From: an uncultured Ruminiclostridium sp.
Lineage (GTDB): Bacteria > Bacillota > Clostridia > Oscillospirales > Ruminococcaceae
Assembly (NCBI GenBank): GCA_934490165.1
Contig: CAKSTB010000007.1
Location: forward strand, 1-64,000
Length of the DNA: 64,000 bases
Direction of reading: 5' to 3'
Under the pieces are notes generated by a model. That model did not search any database and was not told where the DNA came from. It worked only from the letters and a program-made list of their open reading frames with translations. A program made the translations under genes and the position numbers. This document shows positions 32,057 through 40,417 of the stretch, in pieces (position 1 is the first letter of the stretch; each line of letters begins with the position of its first letter).

Positions 32057-33016
32057 TCACATAGCCTCGGCTTTTATCCCCTGATAAGTATCTCTCACCT
32101 TCATCTGCTTGTCTATTCCGCCGAGCACGGCTATCTTATCCGCGCTCCACTTCGGCGCAACAAGATATTTCTTGTCGGCATCGCCTGTAATACGTTCTAT
32201 GACTATATCCTGCGGGAAATATTCAAGCTGTGATATCACTATATCAATATACTCTTCCCTACCGAGCGGAATATACTCTCCGCTGAGATACATTCTTTCC
32301 AGAGCGGTGTTACTGTTGACATGAAGAAGATGTATTTTGACTGCATCGGGGTGAAGACGCGCGACTTCTCTTGCCGTGTCAAGCATATCTTCCTTTGTTT
32401 CTCCGGGCAGTCCGTTAATTATATGCAGACAGGTACGGATACCGGCATTTCTCAACTTTTCATAGCCGGAAAGGAACTCGCGGTAGTCATAGCATCGGTT
32501 AATAACGGCGGCGGTTCTGTCGTGTACAGTCTGCAAACCCAGCTCTACAGTAAGGTCTGTCTTGCTGTTCAGCTGTGAAAGCAGCTCGATAACATCATCG
32601 GGCAGACAGTCTGCCCTTGTGCCTATTGATATGCCTGTTACGCCGAAATCAAGAGCCGCGGTAAATGCGCTCCTGAGCGTTTCAACAGGTGCATAGGTAT
32701 TGGTGTTAGCCTGAAAATATGCAATTATCATACTGTCGGGGTATTTTTTGAAGATGCGCTCCTTTTCTGCTGAAAGCTGTCGCTGTACACTGTCGTAGAT
32801 ATCGCCGCCTTGCGCCGCGGTAAAGTATCCGCTTCCGTCCATACAGTAGATACAGCCGCCCGTACCCTTTGTTCCGTCCTTATTAGGACAGGTAAAGCCC
32901 GCATCTATAACAGCCTTGCCTACCCTGCCGCCGTAAACGGTCTTGTTATGGAAGTTCAGAGTATGATAACGCTTGTTGTCAAGAGAATACGAAAACACAT
33001 ATTCTTTTTCTTTCAT
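32057..33016 (-). CDS. Radical SAM protein, YtqA/YhcC family
   Basis: A 319-residue radical SAM protein of the TIGR01212 family. The cluster Cys residues lie in AGFTCPNKDGTKGTGGCIYC (CX14CX2C), characteristic of the YhcC/Elp3-like group rather than CX3CX2C. Later blocks, YFQANTNTYAPVETLR, ISIGTRADCLPDDVIELL and VELGLQTVHDRTAAVINR, fit. The E. coli homologue has no settled role. The ATG follows AAAGGAGCTTTT. A perfect terminator lies downstream. Confidence 0.9.
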   Translation of the reverse strand: MKEKEYVFSYSLDNKRYHTLNFHNKTVYGGRVGKAVIDAGFTCPNKDGTKGTGGCIYCMDGSGYFTAAQGGDIYDSVQRQLSAEKERIFKKYPDSMIIAYFQANTNTYAPVETLRSAFTAALDFGVTGISIGTRADCLPDDVIELLSQLNSKTDLTVELGLQTVHDRTAAVINRCYDYREFLSGYEKLRNAGIRTCLHIINGLPGETKEDMLDTAREVARLHPDAVKIHLLHVNSNTALERMYLSGEYIPLGREEYIDIVISQLEYFPQDIVIERITGDADKKYLVAPKWSADKIAVLGGIDKQMKVRDTYQGIKAEAM

Positions 33017-33053
33017 AAAAGCTCCTTTGATATCGGAAGTTTCACAACAAACA

Positions 33054-33085
33054 AAATCACAGCGGTGAACACACGCTGTGATTTT
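33054..33085 (-). terminator. Terminator of the GtrA operon
   Basis: AAATCACAGCG (33054-33064) pairs with CGCTGTGATTT (33074-33084), next to an A-run that gives a U-run on the minus strand. Confidence 0.75.
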
Positions 33086-33091
33086 TACTGT

Positions 33092-33601
33092 TTATTTCTG
33101 CTTTTCTTTTCTGAATACGAACACCTTGCTGAAAATATAGTTCAGCACAAGCACTACGATATTCGAGAACACCTTTGCACAGAATTCATATAGCCCGTTC
33201 TCAATATTCGGCAGATTTACAAGCAGGAACATTATTATAAGATCAACAAACAGCGTAAACAGCCTTGCCGCATAGAATGACAGCGCCTGCACTATATTCT
33301 TGCCAAAGCCCTTTACCTTGCTTTGGAACACCCAGATCCTGTTTGTGATATACGCAAATGTGACCGATACTATCCATGAAATGATATTCGGCAGTACGGT
33401 TGACGAATCTCCGCCGCTGAAATTGAGCCGATATGTCCATTTCAAAAACGCAGGTACGCTCTCCTCGCTCGGGAATATACAACGAATTATAAAGTACGTC
33501 ACTATTGATACAAGCGTTGTCAGTGCACCGAATATGACATACATTATTATCTCACGGTATCTTGTAAAAAGCTCCTTCCACTGTGACGGGTGCAGAGCCA
33601 T
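33092..33601 (-). CDS. GtrA-like membrane protein
   Basis: A 169-residue four-helix membrane protein of the GtrA family, often linked to polyprenyl-phosphate sugar translocation for cell-surface glycans. Helices can be seen at REIIMYVIFGALTTLVSIVT, NIISWIVSVTFAYITNRIWV (with the family's NR.WVF motif), and in the last third, ending SNIVVLVLNYIFSKVFVFRK. I take the ATG at 33601 after AAAGGA. A TTG at 33628 overlapping the previous stop has no ribosome site. It follows the PH-domain gene closely. Confidence 0.85.
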   Translation of the reverse strand: MALHPSQWKELFTRYREIIMYVIFGALTTLVSIVTYFIIRCIFPSEESVPAFLKWTYRLNFSGGDSSTVLPNIISWIVSVTFAYITNRIWVFQSKVKGFGKNIVQALSFYAARLFTLFVDLIIMFLLVNLPNIENGLYEFCAKVFSNIVVLVLNYIFSKVFVFRKEKQK

Positions 33602-33628
33602 TTTCAGTATTTCCTTTATCTTATCCAA

Positions 33629-34078
33629 TTACATATCCGCCATTTCGTCAAAATCTTCGCTATGCAGATTAGTTTCACCCATATCGCCGTGTTCATGCAG
33701 GTTTGCGCCGACCATATCTCTGCCTCTTACCATATACTTATCGCGCTCAAGCTTTACCGCCTCGTCAAGTATTTTCTTTACCTCTCTCGGCTTCTTGACA
33801 GACTTCAGCTCCTTGTTCGGAGTGTCACAGTCCCTTGATGTGACCACGATAGTACCGCATCCGACCATTCTCTGACCGAGTGACAGCTTCATGGTTTTAT
33901 CAACTATCTTGTACAGCTCTATTTCATCTTCCTTGATATTCAGAAATCCGACCTTCGTATAAAGCACACTTGACGTAAGTATGTATCTTGTAAAAGAAAT
34001 AGGCATACCCATAATGCACTTTTTGCCTGTCCAGATAACATCGCCGTAATCGCGCTGAAGCTTTTTCATATCAGCCAT
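33629..34078 (-). CDS. PH-domain-like protein, unknown
   Basis: A 149-residue soluble protein. The core (DVIWTGKKCIMGMPISFTRY, YTKVGFLNIKEDEIELYKIV, GCGTIVVTSRD) has the strand pattern of bacterial PH (YdbT/DUF304-type) domains. The C-terminal third is charged and His/Asp/Glu-rich (HEHGDMGETNLHSEDFDEM). The ATG at 34078 is chosen because AAAGGA lies 8 bases upstream; the frame extends to 34135 without a ribosome site. It is likely co-transcribed with the GtrA gene. Confidence 0.7.
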   Translation of the reverse strand: MADMKKLQRDYGDVIWTGKKCIMGMPISFTRYILTSSVLYTKVGFLNIKEDEIELYKIVDKTMKLSLGQRMVGCGTIVVTSRDCDTPNKELKSVKKPREVKKILDEAVKLERDKYMVRGRDMVGANLHEHGDMGETNLHSEDFDEMADM

Positions 34079-34094
34079 AACTTTTTTCCTTTCA

Positions 34095-34340
34095 CTACCA
34101 AAGCTTATTTTCATGCGGGCATCTGTTGCAGGCATATGCCGCCCTCATTTCCACAAAGCAACCGCATTTACTGCACATACCGTTGATAAGGCAGTCGCAC
34201 TCCGTGCATATTTCAAGACGTTTTTTGTACAGCGTTTCATCGGCTTTCTTCTCATCGGGAATAAGCTCAACATTCTCTTTGATATTCTGAAACGCCTCGG
34301 CACTCATCGCACTCAGCAGACATCTTTTGCAGACATTCAT
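34095..34340 (-). CDS. DUF6171-type Cys-rich protein
   Basis: An 81-residue protein with eight Cys (CKRC near the start; CTECDC, CSKCGC and CNRC in the last half), probably binding zinc or an iron-sulfur cluster. The pattern ICTECDCLINGMCSKCGCFVE, then RAAYACNRCPH, matches the small DUF6171 family of Clostridia, whose function is unknown. Its start overlaps the stop of the GH51 gene (ATGA), so the two are coupled. Confidence 0.75.
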   Translation of the reverse strand: MNVCKRCLLSAMSAEAFQNIKENVELIPDEKKADETLYKKRLEICTECDCLINGMCSKCGCFVEMRAAYACNRCPHENKLW

Positions 34341-35812
34341 TCAAGGATTATCTCCGCTACACTGCACGGAGGAAGCGTGAATGTGATACCGCGCTCATTC
34401 TTTGTAACGCCGTCAAAATCAGCGATCGTGACATTTTCGGGCTCGTCAAAGGTATTGTGTGCACCTGCATTGCCGCTCAGCAGCCTTGCCCTGACAGAAT
34501 TGAACTCAAATCCGCATATGTCTGCTTCAATAGTCTTGCTTTCCGAAAGCGAGCAGTTTGAAGCCGTTATCGTCATTTCGTTGTCGCAGCTTACCGATAC
34601 GCTCTGCGAAATAACGGGAAGATTATATCCTTCCTGCTTTTCGTCCGCTATACTGCTGTAGCACAGCTCTGCGTTCTGATGGTTCTTGTACAGATCGAAC
34701 ACATGATATGTAGGTGTCAGTATCATTCTCTCGCCTTCGGTAAGAATAAGCGCCTGCAACACATTTACCGCCTGCGCAAGATTTGCCATAGATATCCTGT
34801 CACAGTGGCTGTTGAATATATTAAGATTGATCGATGCCACCATAGCGTCACGCATCGTATTCTGTTGATATAAGAAGCCCGGATTTGTACCGTCCTCTAC
34901 ATTATACCACGTTCCCCACTCATCTACAACCAGTTTTATGTTATTTTCGGGATTATTTACGTTAAGAATATCACAATGACGCTTGACAAGCGTTTCCATA
35001 TACCACGTTTTTTCAAGTGTCTTATAGTATTCGTCCTCAGAAAATCCTGTAGCGCTGCCCTTGTTCTCCCAGTTTCCTGTGGGAAGTGTATAATAGTGCA
35101 GACTTACGGCATTAGTATGCCAAGGCTTTATATTCTCTGTGATTACCTTCATCCAGTTATAATCGTCCGCATTCGGTCCGCACGCCACTTTATAAAGCTG
35201 ATTTGCCCCGTAGTTCCTGCAATACGTCTGATACTGTCTGTACAGTGCGGAATACTGCTCGGGCGACATATTTCCTCCGCACCCCCAGCTCTCGTTTCCG
35301 ACACCGAGATATTTCAGCTTCCACGGCTTTTCCCTGCCGTTCTTCTTTCTTAACTGTGTCATAGGCGAATCGCAGTCCGAGGTGATATATTCTATCCACT
35401 CCGACATTTCCTGCACCGTACCCGAGCCGAGATTGCCCGACAGATACGGCTCACAGCCTACCATTTCGCAGAAGTTGAAGAATTCGTGCGTGCCGAAGCT
35501 GTTATCCTCCGTCACTCCGCCCCAGTTGGTGTTTACCATCTTCTTGCGCTGTGATTTTTCCCCTATGCCGTCCTTCCAGTGATACTCGTCCGCAAAGCAT
35601 CCGCCGGGCCAGCGCAGGACAGGCATCTTTATATTTTTAAAAGCCTCAACTATATCGTTTCTTATACCGTTTGTATTCGGGATACTGCTGTCCTCACCTA
35701 CATAGATACCGTTATATATGCATCTTCCGAGATGCTCGGAAAAATGACCGTAGATTTCGGGAGCGATACGACCCTTTCTGTCGTTGCCGTTGATGTACAT
35801 TTTTATGCTCAT
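34337..35812 (-). CDS. Alpha-L-arabinofuranosidase, GH51
   Basis: A 491-residue GH51 enzyme that releases arabinose from arabinoxylan or arabinan oligomers. Glu174 in GVGNESWGCGG is the acid/base, and Glu298 in VVDEWGTWY the nucleophile. Other family blocks are LRWPGGCFADEYHWKDGIG and YGHFSEHLGRCIYNGI. There is no signal peptide, so the enzyme is cytoplasmic and acts on imported oligosaccharides. The start at 35812 follows AAAGGAAAAAGCT; the frame is open to 35887 without a site. Confidence 0.94.
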   Translation of the reverse strand: MSIKMYINGNDRKGRIAPEIYGHFSEHLGRCIYNGIYVGEDSSIPNTNGIRNDIVEAFKNIKMPVLRWPGGCFADEYHWKDGIGEKSQRKKMVNTNWGGVTEDNSFGTHEFFNFCEMVGCEPYLSGNLGSGTVQEMSEWIEYITSDCDSPMTQLRKKNGREKPWKLKYLGVGNESWGCGGNMSPEQYSALYRQYQTYCRNYGANQLYKVACGPNADDYNWMKVITENIKPWHTNAVSLHYYTLPTGNWENKGSATGFSEDEYYKTLEKTWYMETLVKRHCDILNVNNPENNIKLVVDEWGTWYNVEDGTNPGFLYQQNTMRDAMVASINLNIFNSHCDRISMANLAQAVNVLQALILTEGERMILTPTYHVFDLYKNHQNAELCYSSIADEKQEGYNLPVISQSVSVSCDNEMTITASNCSLSESKTIEADICGFEFNSVRARLLSGNAGAHNTFDEPENVTIADFDGVTKNERGITFTLPPCSVAEIILE

Positions 35813-35949
35813 AGCTTTTTCCTTTCGTGCCGTTTTGTGCAATATTCTACATACAGCATTTCTTGCTGTATGTACCGATTTTAGCATAATAACAGCTCTT
35901 AATCAATAACTTTTTGTGCAAAATTTCAAATTTAAATTTGTCAGCTCGG

Positions 35950-35978
35950 TTGACACGAACAGTGTTAAGCTATATAAT
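35950..35978 (+). promoter_or_regulatory. Promoter of gph-rimM
   Basis: TTGACA (35950-35955), 17 bp, TATAAT (35973-35978). The start codon of the phosphatase lies 34 bases beyond the -10 box. Confidence 0.85.
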
Positions 35979-36011
35979 ATTATAGATAGTAGCAAGAAAA
36001 GAGGTATTTCT

Positions 36012-36662
36012 ATGAGATATAAGGCACTTATTTTCGACCTTGACGGTACACTTCTGAACACAATCGATGACCTTGGGGACAGCGCAAATCACATTTTGTG
36101 CAAATTAGGCTTTCCTACCCACACAATTGACGAATATAAATATTTTGTCGGCAACGGCATACCGAAGCTTATAGAACGCTGTCTGCCGTCCGACAGGCAG
36201 GAATATAAGGAACAGGCGCTTGCCATGTTTATGGAATATTATGCTCTTCACAGCGAAGACAAGACCGCCGCTTATGACGGCATACCCGAGCTTTTGAGCT
36301 CCGCCCGCGAAAAAGGTATGAAGCTCGGCGTGATTACCAACAAGGCGCACAATATAGCACAGCAGGTAGTTCCGCACTTCCTCGGCGACGGCGTGTTCGA
36401 CTATATCAGAGGACTTGATGACAGGATAAAGGCAAAGCCGTGCCCGGACGGCGCACTTGACGTAGCGCAAAAGCTCGGCGTACAGCCGTCCGAGGTACTT
36501 TACATAGGCGACAGCGGCGTTGATATGCAGACAGCCGTAAACGCGGGCTTTACCCCCTGCGGCGTTCTGTGGGGCTTCCGCACCGAAAAGGAGCTTTGCG
36601 ATAACGGCGCAAAATATATCGCACATAAGCCTTCTGATATTCTTGACATAACAGAGAAATGA
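36012..36662 (+). CDS. gph: HAD phosphatase, phosphoglycolate phosphatase-like
   Basis: A 216-residue HAD enzyme. Motif I is ALIFDLDGTLLNTIDDL, motif II lies in KLGVITNKAHN, a Lys follows in IKAKPCPD, and motif IV is VLYIGDSGVDMQTAVNAGF. The cap domain (residues ~15-80) is helical, as in the Gph/PpaX group. The ATG at 36012 follows AAGAGG by 7 bases and lies just after a consensus promoter. The frame upstream of it is open but lacks a site. It is 7 bases upstream of rimM. Confidence 0.82.
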   Translation: MRYKALIFDLDGTLLNTIDDLGDSANHILCKLGFPTHTIDEYKYFVGNGIPKLIERCLPSDRQEYKEQALAMFMEYYALHSEDKTAAYDGIPELLSSAREKGMKLGVITNKAHNIAQQVVPHFLGDGVFDYIRGLDDRIKAKPCPDGALDVAQKLGVQPSEVLYIGDSGVDMQTAVNAGFTPCGVLWGFRTEKELCDNGAKYIAHKPSDILDITEK

Positions 36663-36669
36663 GGAAAAT

Positions 36670-37182
36670 ATGAGAAAAAAGTATCTTGAAATAGGTAAGA
36701 TAGTAGCAACGCAGGGGCTCGGCGGCGAGGTCAGAGTGCAGTACTACTGCGACAGCGCAGACGTTATATGCAGCTTTGACAGGCTGTTTTTAGGTAAGGA
36801 CAAGCAGGAGCTCGAGGTTGAAAAGGCACGTCCGCACAAGACGCTTGCCGTGCTGAAGCTTGAGGGCATAGACAGCGTGGAGCAGGCAAAGACCATAGTC
36901 GGCAAAATGCTTTATATGGATCGTGACGATGTGGAGCTTCCCGAGGGCGTGAACTTCATACAGGATCTCATCGGACTTGAAGTGCGTGACGCAGACAGCG
37001 GCAAGGTTTACGGTAAGGTAACGGATATCTTTCAGCACGGCGCGGCAGATGTCTATGAGCTTAAAACCCCAGAGGGTAAGGAGCTTATGTTCCCCGCGAT
37101 CCCCGAAGTCCTGCTCGAAAAGAACATTGACGATGGGTATCTCGTTATAAGACCGCTCGACGGCTTGTTTGACGAAGAATAA
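36670..37182 (+). CDS. rimM: Ribosome maturation factor RimM
   Basis: A 170-residue RimM, which binds S19 and helps form the 30S head. The N-terminal domain begins YLEIGKIVATQGLGGEVRVQ, and the PRC-barrel C-terminal domain begins NFIQDLIGLEVRDADSGKVY with FPAIPEVLLEKNIDDGYLVI at the end. Gene order rimM-trmD is as in most Firmicutes, but a 124-bp insert now separates them. The ATG follows GAGGAAAAT. Confidence 0.95.
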   Translation: MRKKYLEIGKIVATQGLGGEVRVQYYCDSADVICSFDRLFLGKDKQELEVEKARPHKTLAVLKLEGIDSVEQAKTIVGKMLYMDRDDVELPEGVNFIQDLIGLEVRDADSGKVYGKVTDIFQHGAADVYELKTPEGKELMFPAIPEVLLEKNIDDGYLVIRPLDGLFDEE

Positions 37183-37184
37183 AT

Positions 37185-37321
37185 ACGGAGAACCTATTCC
37201 CGCATTCGTAGGGGAGGGGCTTGCCCCTCCCGCAAAACGTTGCTTTAAATTTTCGGTATATGTAAATTGCTCGGCTAAGAATTAAAAATCAACGAAAACA
37301 AACATAAAACGGAGAACCTAT
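37185..37321. repeat. Small insertion between rimM and trmD with 13-bp flanking repeats
   Basis: The 13-mer ACGGAGAACCTAT occurs at 37185-37197 and again at 37309-37321, the second copy holding the trmD ribosome site and start. Between them lie 111 bp carrying the 25-bp palindrome GTAGGGGAGGGG... (37208-37232), which recurs at 41767-41791. It looks like a short insertion with a target duplication. Confidence 0.75.
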
Positions 37322-38363
37322 GATAAGAATAGATATAGCTACCCTCTTTCCCGATATGTGCGAATCGTACCTGTCGGAAAGCATAGTCGGCAGAGGAAGA
37401 AAAGCAGGTCATATAGACATACATTGCCACAATATCCGCGACTATGCAGGCAACAAGCACAACCGCGTTGATGATAAGCCTTACGGCGGCGGCACGGGTA
37501 TGGTCATGCAGGCTCAGCCGATATACGACTGTATAACCGAAATACAGCGGGAAAGCGGCTCTTCTGCGCGCATAGTCTATATGTCGCCTCAGGGCAAAGT
37601 ACTGACGCAAGGCATAGTAAAGGAGCTTGCCGCCGAGGATAATCTCATAATACTCTGCGGACATTACGAGGGTGTGGATCAGCGTGTACTTGACGAGCTT
37701 TGCGCCGAGGAGATATCTGTCGGTGACTATGTGCTGACGGGTGGAGAGCTCCCGGCGCTTATACTTACCGATGCGATAGCAAGGCTCCAGGACGGAGTGC
37801 TTCCTAACAGCGATGCTTACAGCATAGAGAGCCACTATAACGGGCTTCTTGAGCACCCGCAGTATACCCGTCCCGAGGTTTGGCACGACAGAGCCGTGCC
37901 CCTTGTTCTACTTACAGGCGCACATGATGCCGTTGCGAAGTGGCAGGAAGAGACCGCACTTGAAGTGACCCGCAGAAAGCGTCCGGATATGCTGTACGAT
38001 CACCGCACAAATGGCGAGCCTTACGCAAGATATATCCGCGTATTCGTACCGTATAAGGAGCGTGAATACGATATAATCGCTTTTATGAAGCTGATATTCC
38101 ACAGGCGCATTCTCACAAACCGCGAGCAGAAGATCATCAAGCGTATGATGCCTGTACTTGACAATCTCCCCACACCGCCCGACTGTGCGGAAAACGAGAG
38201 CGTCTGGCTTAATGCCAAAAACGCGGGACAAATTCTTGAAATGTACGCTCCGCTTTTCGATATGCTGAGAGAGCACGATATAGATTACCATGTAGAATAC
38301 AGCGATAAGCCTGACGGCACGCCTTATGCGGAAAATGAATATTTCACCGTTTTCAAGCAGTAA
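37320..38363 (+). CDS. trmD: tRNA (guanine-N1) methyltransferase with C-terminal extension
   Basis: A 347-residue TrmD, which methylates G37 of tRNAs using S-adenosylmethionine. The SPOUT knot motifs IVYMSPQGKVLTQ, ILCGHYEGVDQR and EISVGDYVLTGGELPA are clear, with the active-site Asp in LTDAIARLQDGVL. Typical enzymes are about 240 residues. Here ~105 extra residues follow (AFMKLIFHRRILTNREQKII, then DCAENESVWLNAKNAGQILE), of unknown role. GGAG lies 5 bases before the ATG. Confidence 0.93.
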   Translation: MIRIDIATLFPDMCESYLSESIVGRGRKAGHIDIHCHNIRDYAGNKHNRVDDKPYGGGTGMVMQAQPIYDCITEIQRESGSSARIVYMSPQGKVLTQGIVKELAAEDNLIILCGHYEGVDQRVLDELCAEEISVGDYVLTGGELPALILTDAIARLQDGVLPNSDAYSIESHYNGLLEHPQYTRPEVWHDRAVPLVLLTGAHDAVAKWQEETALEVTRRKRPDMLYDHRTNGEPYARYIRVFVPYKEREYDIIAFMKLIFHRRILTNREQKIIKRMMPVLDNLPTPPDCAENESVWLNAKNAGQILEMYAPLFDMLREHDIDYHVEYSDKPDGTPYAENEYFTVFKQ

Positions 38364-38429
38364 TGCAATATGCACCTTATCAGCAAAAAATACTTAACTG
38401 TATATCCCCCATAATCATTCATCTCAGCC

Positions 38430-38945
38430 GCAACAGCTAACACCGCTGAAAATAATTTCTATGATTACGCGGTGTTAATAATTTCGTGAGTTTATCGGTG
38501 CAACTGCATTATCACCGAAACTTCCAAAAACGCACTATCCTGAGATATCTGTACAGTCCCCCGGGTCGAACAGAGCGGAGCGTCCCGCTTATGACGGGAT
38601 TTAAAACACAATCGTTTGTGTGTCTTATCGCCAACACCCCTTTGGCGGGGTACGGGTGTGGGTAAGGAAAGAGGGAGCCACGAGGGAGAAAACCTAAGGG
38701 TATAGGGCTGAGTCTTGCTTTCGCAAGCACTCGGACGTTTCGCTTTGCTTCACTGGGCTGCTTAAGTCCAACGGAGCTTTAGCGGAGTGCACGAGCCTTG
38801 CGTAAGCTAGGCTCAGACTTACACCTGTTCCCTTTGGTGCTTTCCCTCGTTCATAGTAGCAACGTTATTACATAGAATAGCGAACCCGAGAAGTGCTGCC
38901 CGACAAACAGAACTATCGGTAGCTTACTATCACAGTAAAACATCA
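38430..38945 (+). repeat. Large structured intergenic repeat, copy 2
   Basis: About 515 bp, matching the minus strand of 26990-27425. The central part differs and is longer here (38700-38835). In both copies the flanks of the centre are complementary: GAGGGAGAAAACCTAAGGG here pairs with CCCTTTGGTGCTTTCCCTC, with changes on both arms relative to copy 1. The remaining 38364-38429 and 38946-39021 hold nothing recognisable. Confidence 0.85.
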
Positions 38946-39021
38946 AACATTTTCGCCAAGCCGAAAACAGAAACCATATTGCAAAAACAATTCATACTAT
39001 CTCCCCCCTTCCCCCTTGTTA

Positions 39022-39060
39022 AAAAAGTCGAAGAATTATCGATAATTCTTCGGCTTTTTG
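39022..39060. terminator. Palindromic terminator upstream of rodA
   Basis: AAAAAGTCGAAGAATTATC (39022-39040) followed at once by its near-complement (39041-39059) ending in CTTTTT. Confidence 0.75.
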
Positions 39061-39109
39061 TATTTAATTTGCAAATTTATTTTAAACACCTCTTTTATTT
39101 TCGTTTTGC

Positions 39110-39138
39110 TTGAAAAAGAACCGTTTTCCGTGTATAAT
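39110..39138 (+). promoter_or_regulatory. Promoter of the rodA-like gene
   Basis: TTGAAA (39110-39115), 17 bp, TATAAT (39133-39138). Confidence 0.75.
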
Positions 39139-39205
39139 ATACTTATCTGTAATTGTAAAAGCAACTGCGGCTCAGCCCGCATTATAATAAAAGGAACACA
39201 GCTTT

Positions 39206-40360
39206 ATGAAATTTATTCTAAGCAAGATCAAAACCTATTTCGGAAAACTGGATAAACTGCTGCTGTTCATGTGTGCCGGCATTGCAAGCTTTGCAGTGTT
39301 CATTCAGTACACGCTCTATGAAAATGACATCAGCTCGGCTGTTACCGCGAGCCAGTACAAGACACAGCTGATAGCCTTTATCGGCGGTCTTGTGATAGCT
39401 CTTGTGCTTGCGGCAATAAACTACAAGTTCATAGCGAAGCTATGGTTTATCTATGTCCCGGTCGGACTGGGACTTACGCTCCTGCTGTTCACGCCGCTCG
39501 GACTTCAGCGAGAGGGTGCGGACGATATCGGCTGGCTTGACCTCGGAGTAGTTACAATACAGCCATCCGAGATACTCAAGCTTGCGTTTATCCTCTCCCT
39601 TGCTTTCCACCTGTCAAAGGTCGAGGACAGAATGAACGAGCCGATACACTTCATTCTTCTGTGCATTCACGGTGCGATACCGACACTGCTTATAAGGCAG
39701 ACAGGCGATGACGGCTCGGCTATAGTATTCCTTTTCATCTTCCTTTGTATGATGTTTGCGGCGGGACTTTCGTGGAAGTACCTTGTTATGATAGCGGTAG
39801 CGATCCCTCCGGCGGTCTATGTGCTGTGGAACTATCTTATGCAACCTCATCAGCAAAAGCGTTTTCAGGTACTGTGGGACGCTCAGATGCAGGAGGAAGA
39901 GGCGCTTGGGATATATATGCAGCAGCGTGTCGGAAAGATAGCCTTAGGCTCGGGCGGACTTACGGGACAGGGACTTTCGGGCGGAGAATATACCTACGTT
40001 CCCGAAATACACAACGACTTCATTTTTTCATATATCGGAATGACAATGGGACTGCTGGGCTGTCTGCTTGTTGTGGGACTGCTCGCGGCATTGTCGCTTA
40101 AAATACTGTCAAATGCAAGCAGTGCAAAGGACACACTCGGCAGGCTTATCTGTATCGGTGTATTCGCACTTATTGTATTCCACACAACGGTAAATATCGG
40201 AATGGTGCTCGGTGTAGCGCCGGTTATCGGAATACCGCTACCGTTCTTCAGTGCGGGCGGTACGTCCGGAGTATGCCTGTTTGTAGCGATAGGGCTTGTA
40301 CTCAGCGTAAGCTATCACAACTCCACCAAATACAGAATGTTCTACACCGAAAAGGAATAA
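39206..40360 (+). CDS. SEDS-family peptidoglycan polymerase (RodA/FtsW)
   Basis: A 384-residue polytopic membrane protein with about ten helices. Family blocks are WLDLGVVTIQPSEILKLAFI (SEDS signature QPSE), LIRQTGDDGSAIVFLFIFL, KIALGSGGLTGQGLSGGEYT, VPEIHNDFIFSYIGMTMGLLG and GIPLPFFSAGGTSGVCLFVA. It polymerises lipid II together with a class B PBP. RodA is more likely than FtsW because no division genes are nearby, but the two cannot be separated safely. The ATG follows AAAGGAACACAGCTTT. Confidence 0.9.
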   Translation: MKFILSKIKTYFGKLDKLLLFMCAGIASFAVFIQYTLYENDISSAVTASQYKTQLIAFIGGLVIALVLAAINYKFIAKLWFIYVPVGLGLTLLLFTPLGLQREGADDIGWLDLGVVTIQPSEILKLAFILSLAFHLSKVEDRMNEPIHFILLCIHGAIPTLLIRQTGDDGSAIVFLFIFLCMMFAAGLSWKYLVMIAVAIPPAVYVLWNYLMQPHQQKRFQVLWDAQMQEEEALGIYMQQRVGKIALGSGGLTGQGLSGGEYTYVPEIHNDFIFSYIGMTMGLLGCLLVVGLLAALSLKILSNASSAKDTLGRLICIGVFALIVFHTTVNIGMVLGVAPVIGIPLPFFSAGGTSGVCLFVAIGLVLSVSYHNSTKYRMFYTEKE

Positions 40361-40417
40361 CAGCAGGATTTAACTCCCCATGGGAGAAAAGATAAAGCAA
40401 AATGAAAGGAAACGATC

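Noticed and set aside
38700..38835. Possible tRNA-like hairpins in the centre of the large repeat
   Set aside because: No T-loop GGTTCRANYCC and no acceptor pairing were found.
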